Origin: Pestalotiopsis fici W106-1
Lineage: Eukaryota > Ascomycota > Sordariomycetes > Amphisphaeriales > Sporocadaceae
Assembly (NCBI RefSeq): GCF_000516985.1
Contig: NW_006917093.1
Location: forward strand, 4,814,396-4,878,395
Direction of reading: 5' to 3'
DNA length: 64,000 nucleotides
Shown: piece by piece, positions 44,986 to 56,200 of the stretch
Position numbering within the stretch: the first letter of the stretch is position 1
Layout of the letters: each line of letters starts with the position of its first letter
Translations under genes and position numbers: made by a program
Notes under the pieces: model-generated
Database searches by the model: none
The model's input: the letters and a program-made list of their open reading frames with translations, nothing else
What the model was told of the DNA's origin: nothing

Positions 44986-45896
44986 TTAGCTTTCAGATTT
45001 GAAGAACTGAGGAAAGACGTTGCGCAGTTCTTCCAGGTGTCGAATCTGGTATTGTGATGCTTGCGTCCTTGGGACCTTGACACCCTCCTCAACGAGGTGT
45101 ACTGCCGTCCAGCCAAGCTCTTTTGCGCCTTTGCAGTTGCCGTAGTTGTCGTCTGCATTTCTTGTCAATTTTCACGGCTATGCGTCGATGAAGAAATAAA
45201 GAAAATAATTCATATCTGCGGGGGCACGCACCGACAAAGTAGCAGTCCTGGTTGCGCTGTACACCTGCTTCTCTCATTGCTTTGGCAAACATGTCCTTGT
45301 GAGGCTTGCATATGATTGGGATCGACGAATAGTCGCAATACGTCAAGCCCTCGAACAGGTCCTCTATACCGAGCAGCTTGACGACCCTCTTGGCATGGTT
45401 GACATAGGCATTTGTCAGCAGCCAGAGCCTCACCTTGCTGGTGTCGATATCCTCGAGCATCTTACGCAGTTGCGGGTTTGGCTTGATGATGCCTTCCAGG
45501 GGGAGTGCATCGTCCACCTTTGCATTGTACTCCAAGGGGTCGATCTGGTGGTGGCGGACGAGTCCCTCAATGGCCAGTCCGTAGTTTTGATAGTACTCCT
45601 TGTGCAGCCGGATAGCTTCTTCTTCGCCCAGGCCGAGGTGCTTTGCAAAGTACTGATCTATCAGGTCTGCCATGAGGTCATGGACTTTGGCGCCTGATTT
45701 TCCTGTCAGTATAAATCGCCAGAAAGCGGTACAGTATTTCAAATGAGAGACCGACTCTTGGGATATAAACAGTTGTCAATATCGCTGTACGAATCTTGTT
45801 AGTTATGAAGGCTATTCTATTGTTCCGGCATACTGACAAGAAGAGAACTGGTAAATCCTGGCGTGAGCCATTTGGCGTTTCTGTTTGTGATCCCAT
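44986..45896 (-). CDS. HAD-type pyrimidine 5'-nucleotidase (SDT1/PHM8-like)
   Basis: Phosphatase of the haloacid dehalogenase superfamily; the yeast relatives SDT1 and PHM8 dephosphorylate pyrimidine monophosphates and related nucleotides. Spliced model of 241 aa in four exons: 45896-45838, 45784-45756, 45702-45232 and 45152-44986. Motif I, FFDIDNCLYPK with nucleophile Asp21 and Asp23, lies in the 29-nt second exon. Motif II is LLTNAYVNHAKRVV, motif III the lysine in ICKPHKDMFAKAM, and motif IV the metal pair in DDNYGNCKGAKELGWTAVHL. The family signature KVHDLMADLIDQYFAKHLGL is clear. The second intron has an unusual GTCGGT donor, accepted because the alternatives break the frame. Last-exon joining at CYFV-DDN is fully consistent with the family. 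Confidence 0.88.
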
Positions 45897-46835
45897 TGTA
45901 TCGAACTTGAAAAGGTATTCTTCAACGAGATAGGAAAGTACGCTTTTGGTCAATGTGTACTCGGTATTGTTCAAAGAAAGATATTATAGTGCAAATAGAG
46001 TAGAAAATGAAGATGTGCCCCAGAGTATTGGGTGGCGTCGGTGAGGTCTGACTGGGAATGCGTGGGGTCTTCGAGTCGGGCTGTCTACCTTGTAGGTAAG
46101 GTACGATGTAGGTACCAGTTTATGTATGACTCTCCTCTTTTATACTTAGTGTATAGATGCTTCGCCCTGTCTTGCGATACAATTGTTCAGATCCGTGGTT
46201 TGAAGTTATCATCTCATTGGAAAAAAAAAAAAAAGGTCATGTAATTGACAAGAATATATATCTAGGTCTGGTTTAGCATTGGTTTATTGATATTGCTTTT
46301 TGCTGAGTCACCGGCAAGAGGTTTCGACTGCAACGTTTGTACGTGCGCTGCCGAACATCGCTGCACTATTGAGACCGAGGGCGTTCAAGTTGCAGAGGTC
46401 TCGGATTTTTATTAGTGGGGTCAGGCGGCTAACGCAACATTGAAGAAGCACCTGGCACCTGGCCTGGCGCCACAAATTTTTTTCTTAGCCGTGGAAGTTG
46501 TGTTGGTTTGCATATGCCTCGCTCAACCTGCGGGCAGAGCCTCGAATTTTAGCAGCAGCTACCAGAGTGGATCCAAATCTGCCGCTCGTTTCTCGTGCAA
46601 TAAAAAGCTTCCGCGTTGGTGATGCGACACGTCGGTCCTCTCCCTTCCCATTCTCCTAATCATCGTCGGTGACGTACGCGCATAGCAAGCACACGGCCAC
46701 AGCACAGCGCCGGATTGTTTTCATATTACCTGTTGATTTCTTTTTCCTTGTAATCACATAAATTGCACTGCACTTTGATGGTTCTCGAGGACGTTCATCT
46801 TGAATGATCCCCTTCTTGCTAATCCTTCATTGATC
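45897..46835. promoter_or_regulatory. Bidirectional promoter region, nucleotidase / disordered protein
   Basis: 939 bp between divergent starts. Contains GTAGGTA-type simple repeats at about 46090-46115, an A14 run near 46222 and a purine/pyrimidine-mixed leader before 46836. No coding signal recognised. Confidence 0.5.
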
Positions 46836-49463
46836 ATGGCGCAGACTAGCATCACGACAATGTCGATGCCGACAAGCGCTCTGGCTACCACCGACGGGCT
46901 GCTTGAGATGAAAGAGTACCATAGGATTGTAAAGTTTCGCGACGATATTCTGTCCGGCCATCATCCTCGTATCAAGATCCCAGCACCCGCCGGCGGTGCG
47001 AAAGCTGCTCAAGGTACCCAACAGCCTACGGCACAAAACTCTGCCAGCGCAACTACAAGCTCGCGGAACGAGCAAAATGTTTTTGTTTCCAGCAATTTAA
47101 AATCGTTCAAGGCAAATTCACAGCAGCCGGCTATTGTTGTACCAGTTACCAAGCCATCTGATACTGCGCCAAGGCCATTGCCTTCGAGCAAAACTCAGAT
47201 CGACCCATTATTATTGACCAAGTCAGATGAGCTTATTAAGGCTGAGCTGCATTTGCAGAGGCAGCGCTTGGAGAGGTCTCTGAGAGAAGAAATAGAAGCA
47301 CAACGTGCTGCGAGTAAATCCAACGAGCAGGCGGCAGATCTTGACCTGTCCGACATTCTCGCCAAAGCCCTCACACTTGTGCAGGCGACTGCTCCACCGC
47401 TAACAGAGACCGACTTGGTTGCTAATGCTCCTTCTGTATCAAGTGATTCATTCGACGACAACACTTTTTACTCGAGCCAGCATGATACGCCCGAGCCCGA
47501 ACCCCGTCCTCAAGCTCAAGCCCCGACGGCAGGAGTACCTGTGCAAAATGCTACGTCTGTTCAAACTCGAGCCGATGTTTCCGAGCCAAAGGCTACTCAC
47601 GACCACACACTGGTTCCATCGCCCTTCTTGTCCAGAGCCGAGCAACCCCACATGTCTGGTGCCCCAAAGGCAGGTAATGGAACATACACCGGCCCAAACA
47701 CATTGCTTCAAGACACGTCCAACGCCCACGACTCGAGATATTCTCCCACTTACGACATCGACACTGTCAGCTTGGGGCTGCGCCCCGGCGCAGACGAGCT
47801 CCATGCACAGGTCATCAGTTCTAATGGCAGTGGCACTACCAGTAGATCGGGCAACTCTGGGGATGCAGACCTCGAGCGCCGTGCTGATTACAACAGGCTC
47901 CAAGCTACCCTTCCTCCCCCTCAGAATAACAGATATGGCTTTGGGGAACCTCTGGTGCGCGCTCACGATCTCTCTCCTTACGCACCTCAGCCATCGCATG
48001 TGTCGCCTCTCGCTCTGGCCCGTCACCAGCAGTCTGCTGTTGAACCAGAAATTAGCATCCTACAAGGGGCGCCTGCTCCTGTTGCAGCTTTGCGATTAGA
48101 ACAAGGAAATGGAACCAGCCCAGAAAGCTCCCCGCAGGGTGAGAAGGGAGGCAAGAAAAAGAACAAAAAGAAGAATAAACGCAAGGCTGCTGAGACACGA
48201 TCCACAGACCGTCCAGTCTCTCCAATCATCAAACCTGAGCCTAGGTCGCCTTCCCCCCTGACCTCGCCTCAGTTTGCGAGACCACAGAAACGTCAACGGC
48301 CCCTTGCCCAAACTCAGGCTGCACTTGACTATGACGACAACTCTCGCAACGCTCAACCTGTGCCTGTAAGAGTGATTGAAGATGTTTCCGCCCATCCTAG
48401 GGAGTACGAGAGCGTATACAACCCTTATCCTACCGAGGTGCGTTATTCTGCAGTTCCTGGCAGTCAATGGGTCGACCGTCCAGTGTATGAAGAGCGGCGG
48501 CCTGAAAGTCGTGTGCAATACATCCGGCGGGCGCAATCCCCTACCTATGCCTCTCCACATGGTGCTGGCGAGGTTCGACCAATGCGCTCGGCAACCTATT
48601 CAATGGCAGAGCCTGTATATCGGGAACCATCAGCGTTTCGACGTGAAGGGCGCATGAGTGTGCGACCAGTTGTTGATCGGGCACGGTCTCGTTCCCCAAT
48701 CATGGTGGAAGCCCGCCAGTCTGGAATGGCACCGCCGCGACCTCCCACGCATATCTTTCGTGATGAGTTTGGCCGTGAGTACATGGAACCCCCTCGTCCT
48801 CCGCCATCAGTATCGCGGTACTCTGCGGCACCGCCCAGCAGATTGGCTGAAGCCGATATCATCTATGAGCAAGCACCTCTCCGTTCTTCGACACGCATGC
48901 CGGGCCCCGACACTTTTGAACGAGATGGAGTCCTTTACAGACGTGCTTCGCCCCTTCAAGCAGCGCGTCGCATCATCACACAGCCTGAATATGGTGTCCC
49001 AGACTATCGCGAGTATAGGCAGCGAGAATACTCGGCGCGCCCGGCACCAACGCCGTCAGCACCGCAGGAGCTTCTGCATTATCGGAGCGAGGGCCGAGCG
49101 CAACAGGAGTTTGTGCCAGAATATGGCATTAGAGCCTCCACTGTTCGTCCTCCTGAGCAAAATCGATATGAATATCCAGCTAGGGTAGCCAGTGTTCGGC
49201 CAGATGCGGCTGTTCGGGACTACGCCACAAGTACACATCCCGAGGTTCGGCGCGAGGTGCCCATTCCTGTGTATCGGGAGTATAGTAGCAGACCGGCTTT
49301 TGAGCAGGAGCCGCCTCGCCGCGAATATAGTGTGCGGCCTGTAGAGCGGTATTATGAAAACCGTCCAGTATTGAGGGAAGATGAGATGCAGTACATCGAT
49401 CAGCCGCGTACTGTGCAGCGAGAAATTATTTATGAAGATGGTCTCAGGGAAGTCTACCGATGA
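46836..49463 (+). CDS. Large disordered basic protein, unknown function
   Basis: Single exon, 875 aa from ATG 46836 (the frame is open upstream but without ATG). Only the N-terminus looks ordered (LEMKEYHRIVKFRDDILSGHHPRIKIP); residues about 135-165 hold a helical charged stretch (SDELIKAELHLQRQRLERSLREEIEAQRAA). The rest is low complexity: Ser/Thr/Pro/Ala-rich, an NLS-like lysine cluster (GGKKKNKKKNKRKAAET at about 440-456), and a C-terminal 350 residues dense in Arg, Tyr, Pro and Glu with recurrent YREYS/RREYS-type tetrads. A nuclear location is suggested by the lysine cluster. The family is not recognised. Sustained single-frame openness over 2.6 kb supports real coding. Confidence 0.78.
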   Translation: MAQTSITTMSMPTSALATTDGLLEMKEYHRIVKFRDDILSGHHPRIKIPAPAGGAKAAQGTQQPTAQNSASATTSSRNEQNVFVSSNLKSFKANSQQPAIVVPVTKPSDTAPRPLPSSKTQIDPLLLTKSDELIKAELHLQRQRLERSLREEIEAQRAASKSNEQAADLDLSDILAKALTLVQATAPPLTETDLVANAPSVSSDSFDDNTFYSSQHDTPEPEPRPQAQAPTAGVPVQNATSVQTRADVSEPKATHDHTLVPSPFLSRAEQPHMSGAPKAGNGTYTGPNTLLQDTSNAHDSRYSPTYDIDTVSLGLRPGADELHAQVISSNGSGTTSRSGNSGDADLERRADYNRLQATLPPPQNNRYGFGEPLVRAHDLSPYAPQPSHVSPLALARHQQSAVEPEISILQGAPAPVAALRLEQGNGTSPESSPQGEKGGKKKNKKKNKRKAAETRSTDRPVSPIIKPEPRSPSPLTSPQFARPQKRQRPLAQTQAALDYDDNSRNAQPVPVRVIEDVSAHPREYESVYNPYPTEVRYSAVPGSQWVDRPVYEERRPESRVQYIRRAQSPTYASPHGAGEVRPMRSATYSMAEPVYREPSAFRREGRMSVRPVVDRARSRSPIMVEARQSGMAPPRPPTHIFRDEFGREYMEPPRPPPSVSRYSAAPPSRLAEADIIYEQAPLRSSTRMPGPDTFERDGVLYRRASPLQAARRIITQPEYGVPDYREYRQREYSARPAPTPSAPQELLHYRSEGRAQQEFVPEYGIRASTVRPPEQNRYEYPARVASVRPDAAVRDYATSTHPEVRREVPIPVYREYSSRPAFEQEPPRREYSVRPVERYYENRPVLREDEMQYIDQPRTVQREIIYEDGLREVYR

Positions 49464-51245
49464 GAAAGACAACATTACATTAGCGTCGAGGGACACAGGT
49501 CATGATTTGCTATTATATAATTGGTGAGGAGGAAGTAGGCCAGATGACAGTGCCTGGCGGAACCAATATCAAGTTACTTTTCATCAGAACTACTATCGCT
49601 GCAGCCATCGACGGTTCCTAGCCTACGAGTCTCGTAGGGCAATACGTGTATAGGAAGAATCGCATTCGTGATCATTGGAGCGATTTTCCCTTCATATGAT
49701 AGCTACAATTATCGCACTGAAGCCACAAACGTAGTGTAAAAAAAAAAAAAAAAAATAAAAAAAAAAAGTCTTATCTCTTGTATACAAGTGACATCGGAGC
49801 TACAGTTCTTGTCGTTTTGAAGGTCAAGAGATTACTGCAGATCTTGGCCATGTGGGCTAAAGAAGATCGGCGCATCATTCTTTTCCAGCTGCGTGTCATA
49901 TATGTGCCAAGGAGGTGAAAATGGACAGCAGAGTAACATTCGATACCAAACGTCCGAATAGGACGCAAGCCGTTCAAAGAAAGCAAATTTACCTGGCCGA
50001 CCCGGAGGGAGGGGTTTACGCAAACACGCATGATGTATGTATAAATATCCAAGTGCTCACTCAGCGGCTGAGGTGGGTTGTTCAATCACCGCAATAAGAA
50101 GCGGGATGGTGCTGCACTGTATATGTTGACTTCATTATAATCCGAAAGAGAAAAGAAAACATAAGAACCCCATACAGCCGTGATCGTCCCGTTTTCGAGT
50201 TGCCTACGTACACAGTACTTCCCATTCCTGCAGATGGTCCAATTTGAAGTATCATTGGCACTGCATTGCACCGCCAAGCTTCTGGGAGATCGACATGGCA
50301 AGCATATGTGCTCTTTTTCTTTTGTTTCCTCTTTTGGGGAGTGGGAGGGGCGACCAGCCCTATAATCCCCTCGGCCTATATTTACACACATGCTTTGATA
50401 TGGAGTTATGAACTGACACCCCCAGCTCTACTCTGCAGATAACGTGGCTCCTACAAACTTGCGGTTCATTCCACTTGCGGTTCATTCCGCATGCGGCAGA
50501 TAGCTGCAAAGGGGAGCTACTGACCCGAGCAGCAAGCACTCCATACAAATACTTTCCTGTCTTTTTAAACCTATATTGAGAAATGGGGGTCTTGCTTTGG
50601 AGCAGCAGGAGTTACTAGTCCGGCTAGCCAGTTGGGCTTTACGTATGGGAAAACAGAGTGTTCCCCCGCATGATTCTGTCTCGACAAATCTAGCCAAAGA
50701 GGGGTAGCAGATTGAACCGGCGTTGGGCATATGTGCAATGTTCCTTGCCTGTGGACATGCCTTTTTCGAAGACGGTCTTGAATGTCTTAGGAAGGGCAAG
50801 TCTGAGATTGAGGGAGGATGGGGAGAGCAAAGTAGCCAATGTTAAACTTCAGACGACCGCCAACGCTGCCCAGACGGAGTTTGCTATTGACGTGCATATT
50901 TTATTATAAGACACACACACACACACCTACACACACATACACCTCCCTGGACAGCTCAATCAAATTTGTCGATGATCCTATTCCAAAACGACATTGTGAA
51001 TCCGGGTAGCTCCCACGAGCGCAACTTCGCGCGGGCGTTAAACCGGCTGCTGCAGTGGGTCTCCTCCAAGCTCAGCTCAGTCGAAAGGCCAGAAGTTATG
51101 TCTGGTCTCTTTTTGGTGGGCACATGGGATTGGATTGCCAAGTGGCCTCCGAATCGGTCTTGTATCCGGTTCAAACCTTCAGCAGGCGTTGGGGGCGCAG
51201 CACATGTTTAGGGGAGAAAGAGCTCCACGGAGTGCTCGGGCACTA
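49464..51245. other. Gene-poor region left of the Tc1 element
   Basis: 3' region of the disordered-protein gene and spacer. Includes a genome-encoded poly(A)-like tract at about 49737-49768 and a CA microsatellite at about 50911-50942. The frame at 50966-51211 has no recognisable content. No supported gene. Confidence 0.5.
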
Positions 51246-51250
51246 CGGAG

Positions 51251-51279
51251 GTCGCTCCCAAAAGTCTTGAGCAAGCCCA
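51251..51279 (+). repeat. Left terminal inverted repeat core of the Tc1 element
   Basis: 29-bp sequence beginning GTCGCTCCCAAAAGTC, present as a perfect reverse complement at 53194-53222. Outside it, five terminal bases (CGGAG left, TAGAT as read inward from the right end) differ mostly by RIP-compatible C/T and G/A changes. Confidence 0.85.
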
Positions 51280-51756
51280 CTTTTGCCCATCTGGCAGGCC
51301 CACACCTGTTCACCAGCTGGCAGCTTATCTGCAGCTGTAATCTTACCGCAATTTTAGCCTACTTTAAGCATTGATATATAAAAACACCCACTTATACGTG
51401 GTTTTATTGACTAATATATCGTCGGCAGATATATTATAATTAAGATTATTATAAATAAGTTAATATAATAGAATCCGTAGCTTTAATTAATTAAATTAAT
51501 TAGATTATATAGTTTTAAATTGCTAATTAACTAATATTTTAATAATTAACGCACTTTATATAGTTAATTTTATTACACAAATTTATATAATCCACCTATC
51601 CTCTATTTTTACTAATTTTATTATAATAATAATTAATAATTAGTTAACTATTATTATTTACTCCTATATAAATATAGCTAATAAGTTTATAATAGTTTTT
51701 TTAAAATCCCCGTTTTTTAATTAGTTAGCTTCATAAATTTTTGACAAATTTAGATT

Positions 51757-52945
51757 TAATAAAGCTGGCAAAAAAGTATTCCCGGTATTAATAATTAACA
51801 AAATATACCGTAAAGCTATAAATCGTAGCTTTAATCCATTTAATTAAATTATTTAAATTAAGCTTAAGTAATTAAAAGACGCCCCCCGATCCGGTAGGCC
51901 TAAAAAATAAGGCGAGGAGTTATCTAATCAAATTACTTTTATAATCCGGAAAAATCGCTATAGCCGAGAAAAAAGCTATGAGGTTATAGCTTTAGAATTT
52001 AAAAAATAATTCGATATTAACGTTTCCTATACAATTATATAAAGGACTTTTAAAGCCTTAAATTTTCATAAAACGAAGCCTATAAGAAAGCCGGGTTTAA
52101 TACTAAAAATAATAGAAGCAAGGTTGCAATTTGCAAAAAAGCACGAATACTAAATTATAAAAAATTAGAAAAAGGTTATATAGTCCGATGAAACCAGTGT
52201 TATAATTAGTTAAAGAAAAGGTGGCTATAGAGTTTGGCGCACTTTAAAAGAGGCATTTACTAAGATTTATATACGGCCCCGTTAAAAGGGCTATAGCGAG
52301 TTTATATTTTAAGGCGCGTTTAGCTAAAACGCTATAGGCCCTTATTATTATTAAAATAAAGAGACTGCTATCCAAAAAAGGAAGTTTATAAAATAGGTGG
52401 AAATATAGAATTAAAAGCTTAAGCTAATTATAAAAAAGGAATTCGAACGGAATTTTATTATGGCAGGTATAGGCTTAAAGAATAAACCTAAAAAGACACT
52501 TATATAGAAGTATAAAGCCATAATAAGGAGGTTATCTCGCATTAGGAAAGGAGGAATCGACTAATATAGGTATCGCTAAAAGGTTTTATTGCTAAAGTTA
52601 TTTCCTTTTCGGGATAAATTTAAAATAAAAAGGAAGGGTATAATTATCTAAAAAAACGGTGCCCCTGCTTATAAGCATTAATTTAACTAACGCACATATA
52701 ATATATTAGGTATGTTTAAGCTGCTATAGCCTAAGAACTCACCAGATTTAAACGCTATAAAGCCTTTATAATTCTATATAAAACGTATTATTTCCGAAAA
52801 AGGACCACCGACTAATAAAAAGGAAGCTATAAAACGCTAAAAATAGGTATAAAAAGAGTTGGATATAAAGTTAGTGCGTAAATAAATTAAAAGAATCCTA
52901 TATTATATATAAGAAATTATACGATTAAAGGGAGGAAACGAGTAT
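51757..52945 (+). pseudogene. Tc1/mariner transposase relic, inactivated by RIP
   Basis: Conceptual reading through stops shows an almost full-length fungal Tc1-like transposase: an HTH/linker with DAPRSGRP at about 51880, KTKPIRKPGL, the first catalytic region SDETSV with Asp at 52187-52189, GGYRVWRT, the second region NGAPAYKH at about 52656, the third region NSPDLNAI then KPLW at about 52740-52775, and a C-terminal IIRLKGGNEY. Numerous TGG-to-TAG/TAA and CAA-to-TAA changes break the frame. At the second region a D is now N, and at the third the E is now K, both explained by G-to-A. No intact copy is present in the window. Identity is from memory of the family, so confidence is high for class, not for subfamily name. 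Confidence 0.8.
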
Positions 52946-53193
52946 AAAGAGGGTAAAACCCCGCGCCCTAATAAGCCAGGAATTAACTAAAAAGTCCTAA
53001 AAAGGAAAAAAAAAGATAATAATTAAAGTCAACGACGATGCGGTGGACTAGGAGGATTCCGGTAATAAGTTAACTACAGCTGAGTTGGGGTTTCTATTGA
53101 ACTATAATAGCGATTATGTTATTCTATAGTAATCTAATGCCAGCTATTTGATTGGCTGCAGCTGGCTGCAGCTGACCATATTTCGTTAAAAAA

Positions 53194-53222
53194 TGGGCTT
53201 GCTCAAGACTTTTGGGAGCGAC
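53194..53222 (-). repeat. Right terminal inverted repeat core of the Tc1 element
   Basis: Perfect 29-bp reverse complement of 51251-51279; the reading from the right end inward is GTCGCTCCCAAAAGTC and on. Followed outward by ATCTA and the TA target duplication at 53228-53229. Confidence 0.85.
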
Positions 53223-53227
53223 ATCTA

Positions 53228-56200
53228 TAGCTTCTTAGCAAAGAAGAAACATGCCGGGTCGGATTGCGTCTGAAGTTTGAGACTCGGTACGTGTCGGTAG
53301 AAATGGGCCCAAAAAGGCTTACCTGGCTCACCCAAACCCGTCCAGTGTGGTTGGGACAAACCGTTTCTGAATGGGCCGTAAGTGAGAAGCTCACAAAATG
53401 CTCCGACCTGGAAAGATCTTCAATATATCGTTGTTGTCTAGACCTGAGACTACGCACAGGCGAGGAGCTCTTTTGTACTAGGGCACGCGACAGCTGGCAG
53501 CAACAAGAGAGCTGACATGAATAGAATGGCACGACTCGCTTCGCGCCGCGACCAGGAAACCGCCTCAATGCCTACCGACCAGATCGGAATGGACCAGAAT
53601 GTGGTAAGCACGTACTTCCGTACTGTACAGACAAAAGAAAACTGGAGAATATTTGGAACTCTGAGGTACGAAGATCTTATTCAGAAGACTCGCTCACCAG
53701 ACAGGCCGGTGGCTATGTCGGACTGTCAATTTCGGCGCTGAATGATGCTTGATTTGTTCTCATTTCGAAATAACCAACTTTTTGGGGAAATAAAACATGC
53801 CATCGCTGGACATGACCCCTGTTAGCCCTGTGACCGTGACGCTGGAGATTTGCATAACAACTTTGCGCTTGAAATCCCCATCAAACCACGGACCCTTGGC
53901 AGAGGCAGAAGAAGAAGAAGAAGATGCCTGGAACATTGGATCATTAAGGATTAAAATGAAAGATGCCTCTGCAAGAAAGAAACACAGTCATAGGCGCGTA
54001 CACAGTAGACTTTGCGGTCCGGGTCGAGGAAGCAAGGATTCACCGAACATGTGTTCAGGTGTAACGGGGTCTTTTTTTGGGTTGACTGTCCGTCCGGTCC
54101 GTAGCTTGGAAATAGGTACGTAGAATTGAATGACCCTTGACGCAATGTGCGTAGGTCAGCGGAAACGCGCAAGCATGTGCAGTTGTCTCCCGAAACCCGA
54201 GGCCGACGACGATCCCGCTCCATGCATACTGTGCTGTCGTCGTAGTAAAGAATGTATCCATTCAAGTATTTAGTATGCGAGGTCATCAGCGAAGTAGCTG
54301 ACGGCCGGTGAGCGAGTCGAGCCGTCACCCGCTCGGGAAACTCGCTATAGGGCCTAGATAAATGTAGTTGAAACCCCCTTCCCGCTAGTAAGGCGTAGCT
54401 CGCCAGTGAGCCTGCTGGTTAGCAAGCCAAAGCCATGCAGAGGGCGCAAAGTCAGCTCTAGGGATTAATGCTGTTGATCACCAGTTTGTAGTTACAAAAA
54501 AAAAAGCAGTAGCTATCAACCTGGCCCCAGTTAACATAAATACTGGCAAGCTTCGAGAAAGCGTACCTAGAAGCCCAGATCTGATGTATGGATCGATTGA
54601 TGAGATTACAAATGACGAAGATAGGTACATGAGGTACACACGGAAAACAATCTTGGAAGTGCTGAGTGCTAGGAATCCGTTCCGGTTGGGCCCTGTCGGG
54701 CGAGCAAGCATGAAAGAGATGGTGCCATCTTGATTTAGTCTAGCTTTTATTAGACATCGGCAAAGTAGCAAATAATCATTTTACCGTACCTAAAAGTAGA
54801 TGTCGAATATTGTGAGCAGTACATACCTAGTAGTAGGCAGGTAGGTAGTTGGCAGACCTTCACAGCTGAGTACACACGAGCATGCTGTATCCTACCGACT
54901 TATTTACCTTGACCACATCTTCTTGCTGGAGGTACGATCACGCGCGACATGTAGGTTGGAAGGTAAGGGAAGCAATTCAATGTGAACGTAGGTAGTAGTC
55001 ATGCAGAACAGTCGACGGCTAAGGTTGGCTACCTTAGGTAGAGGTGGGGAGCAACCCAAGCTGCAAGCTTGGTTTCTTAGGCCAGGCATAAACAACGAGT
55101 GGCGCGTCAAACGGTAGATAACGGTCGGCAAATCTTGAACTACATATGCTTTACTTTTGCCGCAACGATGGGTGGGATATGTGCAATATCAAAGCCCGAT
55201 CTGCAAAACCCTGGCAACGTCGGGTATGCGTTCGAAGTCTCTGTCCATCACCATTGCTGGCAAGCTGGCAGTTGGAGACGAACAACAGATCCAGCGATCA
55301 ATGAATGGGGACAAGTCCCAATGGATCAAATGCATGTGTGGGCCATGTGGGGGGCAGGTCTTGAGGCGTGCTGCTACCCCATTGGCGACCCTGTTTCGAT
55401 CCTCTGGTTCGAGCCCTGGCGGCCCTGTGCCTGCTAAGCCGGCCAGCCTGCAGCACAGTGAGCACTTAGCCACAAGCACTGCATGAAGAGGGCGCACATT
55501 CGCACCAAGTGAGCCCCCCCCCGGTTAGTCCAGGTATCACAAGTGAAAAAAAAAAGAATTGGCGATTCAGGCAGAGGTAGTATGTGTAGATGGTGAGTAT
55601 CATAAAGGAAGAAGAAAACTTGGAAAGCAGGCAATAGGTAAGGTAGTCATATTCAGGTAATAGACAGTAGACTGGACATGTACAAATATCAAGGTAGGTA
55701 TCGTAGGCAATGTAGTTCAATAGTACCTAGCTGCAGGTAAGTACGAAGTACGCTCAGCAAACATGAGCGCACCTACCAACTCACACCAGCCCACTGTCGC
55801 TCTCTCGCTCGTTCGCTGGCTGGGCTGGGCCCGCTTCTGTCTGTACCTACCAGGCCACAGTACCGTACACTACGGCTGCTACCTACCTACCTGCTGAACG
55901 TCTGGAACCCCGGCACTCGACCCGACGTCCACTCTTCTCACCAGCCAGACCAGCCAGACTCGCACCCGTCAGACAGACTCGTCTCCGTCCCATTCATTCT
56001 CTTGTGCAGCCATTTCGTCGTCCACCCTCCTTCTGTCCTCCTCTCACCACATCTCCATTACCTTAAACCTCACCTCACCTCTCTCCGCTATCCCGTAGTA
56101 GAGGTGTTATTTTTTCGTAGGCAGGAAGAGTTTTACGAGGTCACCTTCGTTTTCCTTCCTTCCTCCCTTCCTTTTCCTTTCCCTTCTTTTTCCTCTTTTC

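Larger units (their letters stand above)
51246..53227 (+). mobile_element. RIP-degraded Tc1/mariner DNA transposon with TA target duplication
   Basis: A 1982-bp element bounded by TA dinucleotides at 51244-51245 and 53228-53229. The terminal inverted repeats pair 51246-51285 with 53186-53227; their core, 51251-51279 against 53194-53222, is 29 bp and perfectly inverted (left end GTCGCTCCCAAAAGTCTTGA and on). The interior 51370-53090 is extremely AT-rich and TpA-rich, as expected from C-to-T and G-to-A RIP mutations. Inside lies a ruined plus-strand transposase (51757-52945). Both ends (about 110-130 bp each) keep normal GC and contain CAGCTG/CTGCAG-type subterminal motifs. The element is complete in structure but dead in coding. 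Confidence 0.85.

Noticed and set aside
49737..49768. Long A-tract as possible retroposon tail
   Set aside because: No flanking direct repeat found; more likely a genomic A-tract downstream of a gene.
50966..51211. 81-codon frame immediately left of the Tc1 element as an interrupted gene
   Set aside because: No matching continuation on the right side of the element and no recognisable family.
55380..55440. GGTTCGAGCCC resembling a tRNA T-loop
   Set aside because: T-stem pairs only partly and no cloverleaf upstream.
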